From the NCBI GenBank assembly GCA_937910685.1, contig CALEMP010000225.1, positions 1 to 39,777 on the forward strand: a stretch of DNA of 39,777 nt. Direction: 5' to 3'. Position numbers and translations under genes: made by a program. Positions 32,960 to 39,777 of this stretch are shown in pieces. The notes under the pieces were generated by a model. The model saw only the letters and a program-made list of their open reading frames with translations, ran no database searches and was not told where the DNA came from. Origin of the DNA: an uncultured bacterium (GTDB lineage: Bacteria; Planctomycetota; UBA1135; GCA-002686595). Each line of letters starts with the position of its first letter. Within the stretch, counting starts at the first letter, position 1.

Positions 32960-34747
32960 GTGAATTTCATCCAACACACCATGCAACCGCATACCTCCCC
33001 GCCAAAACCGAACAGGTCATATGCCATGTGCACCTGGACCCGTTGGGTCCAGCTCGGCACCGTATTGCTTTGTCTTCTGACGACGGCTCAAGTTTCCGCC
33101 GCCCCCCAGGTGCCGGTGCGCGTGCGCGCCCAGCTTTCCACTGGGGTAGCCAAGCTCGGCGCTAGCATTCAATTGGTGGTCACCGCGGAAGGGGACCGGG
33201 CCGCCCGCTTGGAACCCCTGGCCCCAGTGGATGGCCTGCGTATTTCCCAGCCCAGCGGTCCCATGCGCTCGGAGTTCCGCCGCCAGGTAGCGGGTCGATT
33301 TGTGCAACGGATCACCCTGCGCTGGACCATTCAGGTTGAGGCCCTGCGCGAAGGCAAGTTCGATATTCCCAATGTGCGCGTGATCTCCAATGGCCGAGGT
33401 GTTCTGGGCCAAGTGACCCCCTCGTCCTTGACCGTGGTGCGTGACATCCAGGGGGCTGACATGGGCTTCTTGGAGGCCCTAGAGGTGCCCATTAAAGTCT
33501 ACGAGGGACAGCCCTTCACCGTGCTTCTACGGGCGGGCTGGGCCGCAGACCTGCAGGTGGCATCGGCGGGTTTGGTCTTGCCTTGGTGGGGCCGGTTGCC
33601 GGGCACCCTGGAACTGACCACTGGTAAGGAAAACCTGGGACTCAAACTGGTCACCATCGCGCTCAATCGTTCTGGTCGCGTGGATGTGGTGGGGCCCGTT
33701 GAAAAGAGTCGCGGGGGGGATCTCTTCCAAGTGGTGGAACTCAAGCGTCGGTTCTTGCCCACACGCCCCGGGACTTTGGATTTTGCCCAGAGCATTTTTG
33801 AGTTCGGCGAACTTGTGGGCAACGCTGGGCCCTTTGGTCGGCGCAAGACCCGGGATTTTTATGCGGTGCTGCCGCGCTTCGAGGTGCGTGTGCTCCGGGT
33901 TCCCGAAGAGAATCGACCCTTTGCTTGGACCGGTGCAGTGGGTTCCTTGACTGTCGAGCGAGAGACCGACAAGCGGGATGTGGATCAGGGAGCTTCGATC
34001 CACCTGACCGTACGCTGGCTAGGGGATGGCAATCTTGAGTTCTTCGATCTCCCCGATTTGTCCCGACTGGACGCCTTCCGTGGATTCCGCATTCTGGGGG
34101 TCGAGGACACCCCGGGGGTTTTGGAGCGCAAGGTGATTTGGGAGCTGGTCCCGGTGGACGCGAATCTGGAAGAGATTCCATCGATTCCCCTTTGGGCCTT
34201 CAACCCCGAGGCCGAGGCCTATGAGTTGCTTGAGAGCGATCCCGTTCCCATTCGAGTGCGGGCCGTGGAAGGGGGGCTTGATCCCGCCCTAGGCGGACCC
34301 ATGCTCGACAGTCCGGATGTGCTGGGGATTGACCCCCGTGCGCGCCCGGAGGCAGACCCCATAGGTCCTTCTGGATCGAACCTTCTGTTGGGTTATTTGT
34401 TGCTGCCCCTGGCTTGGTTTGGGGGTCGCACCTTGGTTCGTCGTCGGGGGGACCCCGCAGGTCACTTCGCGCGCCGCAGGCGGGCTGCTCCACGGCACTT
34501 GGCCCGCGCCCTGCGTCAAGCCCACAATGCGTCGGACCAGCGGCAGGCCCTGGCAGTCTTTCTAGGGGCATGCTCGGGGGAAAGCGTCCAATCCTGGATT
34601 GGCCGTGCACCTGGCCTCGTGCAGAGTGCAGCGGGGCAAGAACTCGAAGGCCTGTTGAGCGCACTGGATGCTTCGATTCACGGGGGCAACAACGAGCCCT
34701 TGGACAAGTCCATGATTGAGCGGGTCGCCCGCGGGGCGGGTATCTGA
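32960..34747 (+). CDS. BatD-like protein (oxygen-tolerance family)
   Basis: A protein of about 595 residues. The start is uncertain: the GTG at 32960 has TAAGG six bases upstream, and the ATG at 33026 begins directly at a clean signal peptide (MCTWTRWVQLGTVLLCLLTT...SAA). After the signal, repeated beta-sandwich domains (about 40-460) follow the BatD pattern: KLGASIQLVVTAEG, VYEGQPFTVLLRAGW, and DQGASIHLTVRWLGDGNL preceding the usual LERKVIWELVP. A transmembrane helix (about 474-490) leads to a cytoplasmic helical domain with many Arg and Ala. BatD proteins are exported scaffolds of the Bat complex. The stop codon abuts the next start directly. Confidence 0.88.
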   Translation: MNFIQHTMQPHTSPPKPNRSYAMCTWTRWVQLGTVLLCLLTTAQVSAAPQVPVRVRAQLSTGVAKLGASIQLVVTAEGDRAARLEPLAPVDGLRISQPSGPMRSEFRRQVAGRFVQRITLRWTIQVEALREGKFDIPNVRVISNGRGVLGQVTPSSLTVVRDIQGADMGFLEALEVPIKVYEGQPFTVLLRAGWAADLQVASAGLVLPWWGRLPGTLELTTGKENLGLKLVTIALNRSGRVDVVGPVEKSRGGDLFQVVELKRRFLPTRPGTLDFAQSIFEFGELVGNAGPFGRRKTRDFYAVLPRFEVRVLRVPEENRPFAWTGAVGSLTVERETDKRDVDQGASIHLTVRWLGDGNLEFFDLPDLSRLDAFRGFRILGVEDTPGVLERKVIWELVPVDANLEEIPSIPLWAFNPEAEAYELLESDPVPIRVRAVEGGLDPALGGPMLDSPDVLGIDPRARPEADPIGPSGSNLLLGYLLLPLAWFGGRTLVRRRGDPAGHFARRRRAAPRHLARALRQAHNASDQRQALAVFLGACSGESVQSWIGRAPGLVQSAAGQELEGLLSALDASIHGGNNEPLDKSMIERVARGAGI

Positions 34748-35494
34748 ATGCTGATGATCTTATTGCTTCTTCTACCGGTCTTTGGTTCCACCGAAGCCTC
34801 GCCCCAGGGCCCCGAGCTGGATCTGGCGAGCAGCCTTTATCGTCAAGGGGACTTGGCCTCGGCCCAGACCCTGTGGTTGGAGGCTTTGGAAGAACCAGCG
34901 CCTGCCCAAGAGCGTTCGCGGCTCTGCGCCAACCTGGGCACCGCCGCCTATCGCGACGGTAGGACGGAGGAATCCGTCGCTTGGTTCAGCGCTGCCCTGG
35001 CCTTGAACCCGCGCAACCCCGACTTGTTGCACGACTTGGAATTGACCCGCGCCCAGGCGGGCATGCCCGGTTTGGATTCCGGTTCACTACTGGATGCCTT
35101 CGGCTTCATGCTGACCGAATGGACCCGTGCGGAGGCCGGATGGATCGGGCTGGCGGGCTTGGCGCTGCTCTCCCTATGCGCGGTTTTGGAAGCCTTGCGG
35201 GGAGGTCGCCGGCTAGCCCAGTTGCTTGCCCTGGCGATCTTGCTGCAACCTGTATTCCTTGGGCCCTTGATGGTTCGTAGTTGGAATAGTTCCGGGGATC
35301 CGTACATGGTGATCGAAACCGGCGGGATTTTGGCCCGGGCGGAACCCCGGCCCGATTCCTCGCGTCAGGCCCACTTGGCCGTGGGCAGCGTCTACGACCG
35401 CATGGACTCCTGGCCGGGCTGGGTTTTGCTGCGTGGGGCAGGGGGCGAGCGCCATTGGGTGCCCGATGATTCCACATTCCGGCTTACCCGCTGA
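34748..35494 (+). CDS. BatE-like TPR and SH3 membrane protein
   Basis: A 248-residue protein starting directly after the BatD stop. A short signal-like N-terminus (MLMILLLLLPVFGSTEAS) precedes two TPR units (about 28-100, with LYRQGDLASAQTLWLEAL and AYRDGRTEESVAWFSAALAL). Two transmembrane helices follow (about 133-150 and 158-177), then a C-terminal SH3-type domain (about 185-248; ILARAEPRPDSS ... GWVLLRGAGGERHWV). This order is the standard BatE layout. It closes the eight-gene Bat run; the next gene starts 40 bases later, so the transcript may continue. Confidence 0.88.
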   Translation: MLMILLLLLPVFGSTEASPQGPELDLASSLYRQGDLASAQTLWLEALEEPAPAQERSRLCANLGTAAYRDGRTEESVAWFSAALALNPRNPDLLHDLELTRAQAGMPGLDSGSLLDAFGFMLTEWTRAEAGWIGLAGLALLSLCAVLEALRGGRRLAQLLALAILLQPVFLGPLMVRSWNSSGDPYMVIETGGILARAEPRPDSSRQAHLAVGSVYDRMDSWPGWVLLRGAGGERHWVPDDSTFRLTR

Positions 35495-35534
35495 TTGCTG
35501 CTTGTGTTGAACCTCTCCGGGGGTGATCCTAGAC

Positions 35535-37085
35535 ATGATGACCGTGCGCCTCCTGATCCTGAGCCTGCTGCTGGTTGCCTGTTCTCCTCGGCCAGAGGAA
35601 CAGCGCTTGGGGAATGGTGTGTTGTTGATCACGGTGGACGGTTGGCGTCAGGATCATCTGGGTGCGTTTGGCGCGCCCTTCGCAACCACCCCTTGGCTTT
35701 CCGCGGAAGCCCCCGATGCGATTTTTTTCACCAACGCTTGGGCCCACGACGGAGACCCGGTGGTGTCCCACGCGTCGATCTTGTCGGGTAGCGAGTCCAT
35801 GTTCTGCTTGGTGCCCGAGATCGCGCTCGATGATGGCACCGTGATCAAACCGGTCTACACCACCGCCATGCCCGACCGACTGCCGCGCTTGGCCCGGCGG
35901 TTCTTGGCGGGTGGCTGGGCCACCGCCGCATTCCTGGATAACCCGCGCTTGACTTCCATGCGCGGGCTCACCACGGGTTTTCACGATGTGATCCCCTTGG
36001 ATGGTTCCCTTTCCATGGAGGGCGAGTCGGATGCTCATGGCATTGAGCCGACCCACGAGCGCCTTGTCCGTTGGCTCGACCAACTGCCCGCAGATAGAAA
36101 CTGGTTTGCATGGGTGCATGTGGCGGATCTGACTCGGATTTTCGACGACAAGGACTTGCCCATGGACGAGGCCTTCTTGCGCGGCCCGGATGATGCCTGG
36201 ACACCGCCCACGGGAATCCGTTGGCCGTCGTTTCATTCGGTGGCAACCCAAAATCAGTCCGACCCTGCGCGCACCCTAGGCCAGGGATTGGCGGTTTATG
36301 ACACGGCTCTTGCTCGATTAGATACGGGCCTCGGTGCAATGATTCAGGACGTGCGCTCGCGCATGGATCCGGAGGAGACCACCATTGCCCTTGCGGGCTC
36401 CACGGGTTTGTCCTTCGGAGAGGCCGGAGGGTATTTTTCTTCCACCGGTCTATCGTCCCATGACCTGGCGGTGCCCCTTGTCCTTTGGCCTCGGAAAGCC
36501 TCTGGGATAGACGTCGGAAGCACCATGGATGGCCTTGTGGGTCTTGCGGATTTGGGTCCTACCCTGCTTGAGATTCACGGAAGCGATCCCCCGGGCCCGG
36601 ACGGAATGACGGGCCTTTCCCTCGCCTCCCATCTGCGTAACCCCGGCAGGCCAGCTCCCCGCGCTGGCCCCGAACAGCGCGAAAATATCTATCCCTGGGA
36701 TCAGCTGCATGGAGGATTCGGAGGGCAAGTCCCGGTGCTTTTGACCAGCAGCCTTATGGGTGGTCACGGCTTCGTCAGCGACACCATGTTCTTCATGGAC
36801 GCCGGATCCAAGCCTGCGCTACTGAGGGCCTTGACGGGAATACCTGGGCGTCCGCCCAACGCTGCGGCTTGGGTTTTTGTGGAGGAGCGGGCCAGCGGGC
36901 GCACCTGGCGCGCCGCTCGATCGGACATCACTGAGCTTCCAGAGGGCATGCCGGGGCGTTTCGACGATCATTTTGGACCAGAAAGCCCGGTGGGCTCACT
37001 CTTAGAGCAGCGCCGGACTAGACTGCATGGCCTAGAGACCCTCTCGTCCGGTCGTCTAGAGGGACCCGTCATCCAAGAACCTTGA
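35535..37085 (+). CDS. Sulfatase-fold lipoprotein, probably inactive
   Basis: A 516-residue protein from the ATG at 35535; the ATG at 35538 and GTG at 35523 are alternatives. The lipoprotein signal ends in LLLVAC (Cys16). The first metal strand is preserved (LLITVDGWRQDHLG, D35 and D40). The nucleophile loop reads DPVVSHASILSG, with Pro75 where the family has Cys, Ser or Thr. The second metal loop reads LAGSTGLSFGEAGG, with S289-T290 replacing the usual Asp-His/Asn. SSHDLAVPLVLWP and ADLGPTLLEIHG match the C-terminal part of the fold. Catalysis is therefore unlikely. It lies 40 bases after BatE and overlaps the following glycosyltransferase by 4 bases, so it may be expressed with both. It is a second degenerate sulfatase in this window, not closely similar to the one at 5749. 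Confidence 0.72.
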   Translation: MMTVRLLILSLLLVACSPRPEEQRLGNGVLLITVDGWRQDHLGAFGAPFATTPWLSAEAPDAIFFTNAWAHDGDPVVSHASILSGSESMFCLVPEIALDDGTVIKPVYTTAMPDRLPRLARRFLAGGWATAAFLDNPRLTSMRGLTTGFHDVIPLDGSLSMEGESDAHGIEPTHERLVRWLDQLPADRNWFAWVHVADLTRIFDDKDLPMDEAFLRGPDDAWTPPTGIRWPSFHSVATQNQSDPARTLGQGLAVYDTALARLDTGLGAMIQDVRSRMDPEETTIALAGSTGLSFGEAGGYFSSTGLSSHDLAVPLVLWPRKASGIDVGSTMDGLVGLADLGPTLLEIHGSDPPGPDGMTGLSLASHLRNPGRPAPRAGPEQRENIYPWDQLHGGFGGQVPVLLTSSLMGGHGFVSDTMFFMDAGSKPALLRALTGIPGRPPNAAAWVFVEERASGRTWRAARSDITELPEGMPGRFDDHFGPESPVGSLLEQRRTRLHGLETLSSGRLEGPVIQEP

Positions 37086-38428
37086 AGATCCTATTTGTAG
37101 CTAACGGCTTCCCCCCTAGCGGACAGTGGGGCACCGAGTTTTACACCCACCAAGCGGCCACCGGGCTTGCGGCCCAGGGGCATAGTGTGAGTGTACTTTG
37201 TCCCCAACGTGAAGGACATGGGGAACGTTTCAGTGTCAAAACGACGACACGCTATGGCTTGACCCTGCATGAGGTTTCGAACCCCCCGACCCACGCTAAG
37301 CGTTTTCGGGACAGTTACCTCAGCGAAGGGGTCGAGCGCTGCTTCGATGAGCTTCTTCGGGAGCACAAGCCCGACGTGGTGCACTTCACGCACTTCCTGT
37401 GGGGACTTTCTGCGCGCTTGCCGGTCTTGGCCCGAGACAGCGGCGCAAAGGTCCTGGCAACCTTGACGGACTTTGGCATCAGCTGTCACCGGGGTCAGTT
37501 TCTGGACGCGCACCTTGATCCCTGCGATGGGGGCAACCCTGAAAAGTGTGCCCGTTGTGTGCGCACCCTTGGTAAATACGATGGTCCTCAACCCTGGCGT
37601 GGGGTCAAGCAGGTGCTGGCCTCAGCAATGGCCAAGGTCGGCGGCATGGGTTTGGTGCCAACAGCGGAGGATCTGAAGAAGCGAGGTGAAATCTTGCAAG
37701 CGGCGATCGAAGCCACCGACCTTTTCATCGCGCCCACCGAAGCAATTGCAACACGCCTGCGAGGGGACGTGATCCCTGCCGAGAAGCTGGAGGTTCTTTG
37801 CTATGGAATTGACGAGCGCCCCTTCAACGATGCCCCCAGCTCCCATGGTGGTGATACCTTGCGCTTTGGATTCCTCGGTCAGTTTCAACCCCACAAGGGT
37901 CTCGACACGATTTTTCGAGCGGTTCGGCGGCTGGAAGATGATGCAACTTACCGGGACCGCAAATGGTCCGTGCGCGTGCACGGCACGCGAGTGGGAGGAC
38001 GCCACGCGCGCTTCATCGCCCGCACCTGGGACCCACGCTTGGCAACTCGCTTTGAATTTCAAGGCCCCTTTGAACCCATGCAGGCTCCCTGGGCCATGGC
38101 CGAATTGGATGCGGTGATCGTGCCTAGTTGCTGGACCGAAAACGCGCCCTTGACCGTGCTGCAAGCAATGGCCATGGGCCTGCCCATGATCGTTTCTGAC
38201 GTGCCGGGTATTCGAGAAGTCGTGCCCCCCGGAACGCCCATGATCAGCCCCGGGGATGGGGTCGCCCTGTCCGTGGCCATGGGCAAGATGATCCGCGAAG
38301 GGGTCCGGCGAGAGCTTCAGCCGGGGGTTCTGCCGGTTTCCTACGGGGATCACATCAAGGCCCTCCTGGGGCAGTACGGACACCTTCTGGAGCACAGACC
38401 GGGCCTACGGCTGGTCTCAGGGGACTAG
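37082..38428 (+). CDS. GT4-type glycosyltransferase with a four-Cys insertion
   Basis: A 448-residue GT-B enzyme of the GT4 type, starting at a TTG that overlaps the preceding stop (TTGA at 37082-37085). The N-terminal domain begins MKILFVANGFPPSG and has the usual THQAATGLAAQGHSV helix. An insertion after LTDFGI carries C135, C148, C156 and C159, probably a zinc site. The C-terminal domain has LRFGFLGQFQPHKGLDTI (donor-binding start) and VPSCWTENAPLTVLQAMAMG. In the GT4 E-x7-E motif the second Glu is Gln here (ENAPLTVLQ). A nucleotide-sugar donor is expected; acceptor unknown. It shares the cysteine insertion with the next gene, so the two are likely consecutive enzymes of one glycan pathway. 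Confidence 0.88.
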   Translation: MKILFVANGFPPSGQWGTEFYTHQAATGLAAQGHSVSVLCPQREGHGERFSVKTTTRYGLTLHEVSNPPTHAKRFRDSYLSEGVERCFDELLREHKPDVVHFTHFLWGLSARLPVLARDSGAKVLATLTDFGISCHRGQFLDAHLDPCDGGNPEKCARCVRTLGKYDGPQPWRGVKQVLASAMAKVGGMGLVPTAEDLKKRGEILQAAIEATDLFIAPTEAIATRLRGDVIPAEKLEVLCYGIDERPFNDAPSSHGGDTLRFGFLGQFQPHKGLDTIFRAVRRLEDDATYRDRKWSVRVHGTRVGGRHARFIARTWDPRLATRFEFQGPFEPMQAPWAMAELDAVIVPSCWTENAPLTVLQAMAMGLPMIVSDVPGIREVVPPGTPMISPGDGVALSVAMGKMIREGVRRELQPGVLPVSYGDHIKALLGQYGHLLEHRPGLRLVSGD

Positions 38429-38500
38429 GAATTCCCGGTTGGGGGCCACACGAGCCATTGATCTCTCAGGCCCAGGGGTCCGTTTGGTCGATGAGGGAAC

Positions 38501-39754
38501 GTGCTTCCTCCCCGTCGAATCGGTTTTCTAGGTCAGAGTTGGAGCCCCGCAACGGGGGGCATCGAGGTCCACACCGAGGCTCTCGCACGAGCCCTCGTCG
38601 AAGCCGGCATGGAAGTCGGTGCCCTAGCCTGGGCAGATGAAAAGAGCTCCACTCGCATCGTACGCCATGGGGGTGTGACCATCACCCGACAGCCCCGGCT
38701 GATGAGCGGTCCCGATGCCCTGGACGGGGGGCCTGCGAGCGACGCGGCTTTGGAGTTGTGGCTCGACACGATGCAACCGGATTTGGTGCATGTGCATCAC
38801 CTTTCGGGTTGGGGTGCGCGAGCCTTAGATATCTTGGAATCCCGTGGTCTTCCCGTGGTGGTCACCTTGCACGACGACTGGTTGATCTGTCCCCGGGGAC
38901 AGCGCTGGCATGTTTCCAACAAGCTCTGTTCTGCGCCGGACCCTGAGACTTGCGCCAAGTGCTTAGGGGAGTCCCACGGAACTCCGGAATGGGCTATACA
39001 GCCACTGGTACAACGCCTCCTGCATGCCAACCAAGCCTTGCAAAGGGTGGACAGGATCATGGCTCCATCGAGCACTTTGCTGGAGGCCCACCAGCGCGCA
39101 GGGCTGGAGTGTGCCGGGGTCCATGCCCTGGGACGCATCATGCCACTTGGAATTGATGCGCAGCAACTCGCGGCAGAAACCGATCGGCTACGGGGTCAAC
39201 GCCCCGACGATGGGCTTGTGCGCTTGGGTGTACTGGGCAGCGTGCAACCATCTAAGGGTGTCTTGCCCTTGGCCAAAGCAGTGGTGGCAGCGGGGCGCGA
39301 TGATCTGGTGCTTGAGATTCACGGGCCCAGACAAGCCTATCACGGGGATTCCAGTGCGGTGGATGGGGTGGAAGCCCTAGCGCGGGAGCACGATTGCATT
39401 CGCTTGCACCCTAGCTTTACTCCGGAACGCCGGGCTGAAGTGATGGCCATGCTCGACGGGGTGGTGGTGCCATCACTCTGGGAAGAGGGTTTTGGTTTGG
39501 GCGCCCGGGAAGCCCGCGCTTGCGGCCTGCCCGTAATGGCCTCACGCATCGGCGGTTTGGAGCAGTTAGATTCGGACCCGGGGGTGACCCTGGTGGAGCC
39601 CGGGGATCATGGGGCTTGGGTAGCGGCCATCCAAAAAGTTCAAAAGGGCCTGATTCAGCCCCAAACAGCGATCAAGAGCACTTTGGAGATGACAGAGGAA
39701 GTGGCTGAGGTCTATGCAGCCGTGCTGCGTGAGCGTACAAAGCGAGCTGCCTAG
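38501..39754 (+). CDS. GT4-type glycosyltransferase, paralogue of the preceding gene
   Basis: A 417-residue enzyme from the GTG at 38501, with GAGGG four bases upstream. The N-terminus (RRIGFLGQSWSPATGGIEVHT) has the GT4 GGxExH-like start. The insertion after LHDDWLI carries C130, C143, C151 and C154 with exactly the spacing of the upstream gene. The C-terminal domain has VRLGVLGSVQPSKGVLPLAK and SLWEEGFGLGAREARACGLP, where the E-x7-E motif is intact (EGFGLGARE). A retaining transfer from a nucleotide sugar is expected. It is separated from the upstream gene by 72 bases with no visible terminator and ends 23 bases before the window edge. Confidence 0.88.
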   Translation: MLPPRRIGFLGQSWSPATGGIEVHTEALARALVEAGMEVGALAWADEKSSTRIVRHGGVTITRQPRLMSGPDALDGGPASDAALELWLDTMQPDLVHVHHLSGWGARALDILESRGLPVVVTLHDDWLICPRGQRWHVSNKLCSAPDPETCAKCLGESHGTPEWAIQPLVQRLLHANQALQRVDRIMAPSSTLLEAHQRAGLECAGVHALGRIMPLGIDAQQLAAETDRLRGQRPDDGLVRLGVLGSVQPSKGVLPLAKAVVAAGRDDLVLEIHGPRQAYHGDSSAVDGVEALAREHDCIRLHPSFTPERRAEVMAMLDGVVVPSLWEEGFGLGAREARACGLPVMASRIGGLEQLDSDPGVTLVEPGDHGAWVAAIQKVQKGLIQPQTAIKSTLEMTEEVAEVYAAVLRERTKRAA

Positions 39755-39777
39755 GAGTTCTGCAAGAATCCCCGCAG

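Overview
The window is a gene-dense bacterial chromosome segment with high GC by eye. It holds 21 confident protein-coding genes, no rRNA, tRNA or CRISPR array that I can see, and one piece of a mobile element. Many neighbouring genes overlap by 4 bases (ATGA, GTGA, TTGA). Sulfatase-fold lipoproteins, a giant alpha-2-macroglobulin-like protein, a long MoxR/VWA/Bat locus and a GH113-like TIM-barrel protein together suggest a planctomycete or a related PVC-type lineage. That assignment is inference; there is no marker gene other than recG.

Layout. (1) 105-1165: a MoaD/ThiS-like ubiquitin-fold protein ending in GG and an E1-like ThiF/MoeB-family enzyme, with a convergent GNAT acetyltransferase (1222-1746). 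(2) 1747-2268: a spacer holding a group II intron domain V-VI remnant. It is followed by a lower-GC two-gene unit (2269-5293): a GshB/RimK-type ATP-grasp ligase and a fusion of N-formylglutamate amidohydrolase with a DUF1704 (MATCAP-like, HExxxH + QEGLA) metallopeptidase. (3) 5749-8321: two overlapping sulfatase-fold genes, the first lacking every catalytic residue I could align and the second intact. (4) 8325-16346 (minus): a 2673-residue TPR plus alpha-2-macroglobulin-type protein without a CxEQ thioester, divergent from a GH113-like lipoprotein (16613-18871). (5) 18928-20448 (minus): a GT-C membrane glycosyltransferase, divergent from recG (20688-22706). (6) 22963-26807: a secreted zinc-ribbon/HEAT-repeat protein overlapping a membrane-anchored lytic transglycosylase. 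(7) 26905-35494: a full Bat locus (MoxR ATPase, DUF58, short Ig-like membrane protein, two VWA proteins, acidic TPR protein, BatD, BatE). (8) 35535-39754: a second degenerate sulfatase-fold lipoprotein and two GT4 glycosyltransferases that share an identically spaced four-cysteine insertion.

How the genes may work together: most of 5749-39754 encodes exported, lipid-anchored or membrane proteins and sugar-transfer enzymes, consistent with a cell-envelope region. The Bat locus looks like one long transcription unit that may run on into the sulfatase-like and GT4 genes. The 2269-5293 pair differs in base composition and function and is probably an acquired unit. The most intriguing system is that pair: an ATP-grasp amino-acid ligase next to a MATCAP-type carboxypeptidase parallels the eukaryotic tubulin tyrosine ligase / detyrosinase cycle. 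The second theme is three lipoprotein hydrolase folds that appear to have lost their catalytic residues.
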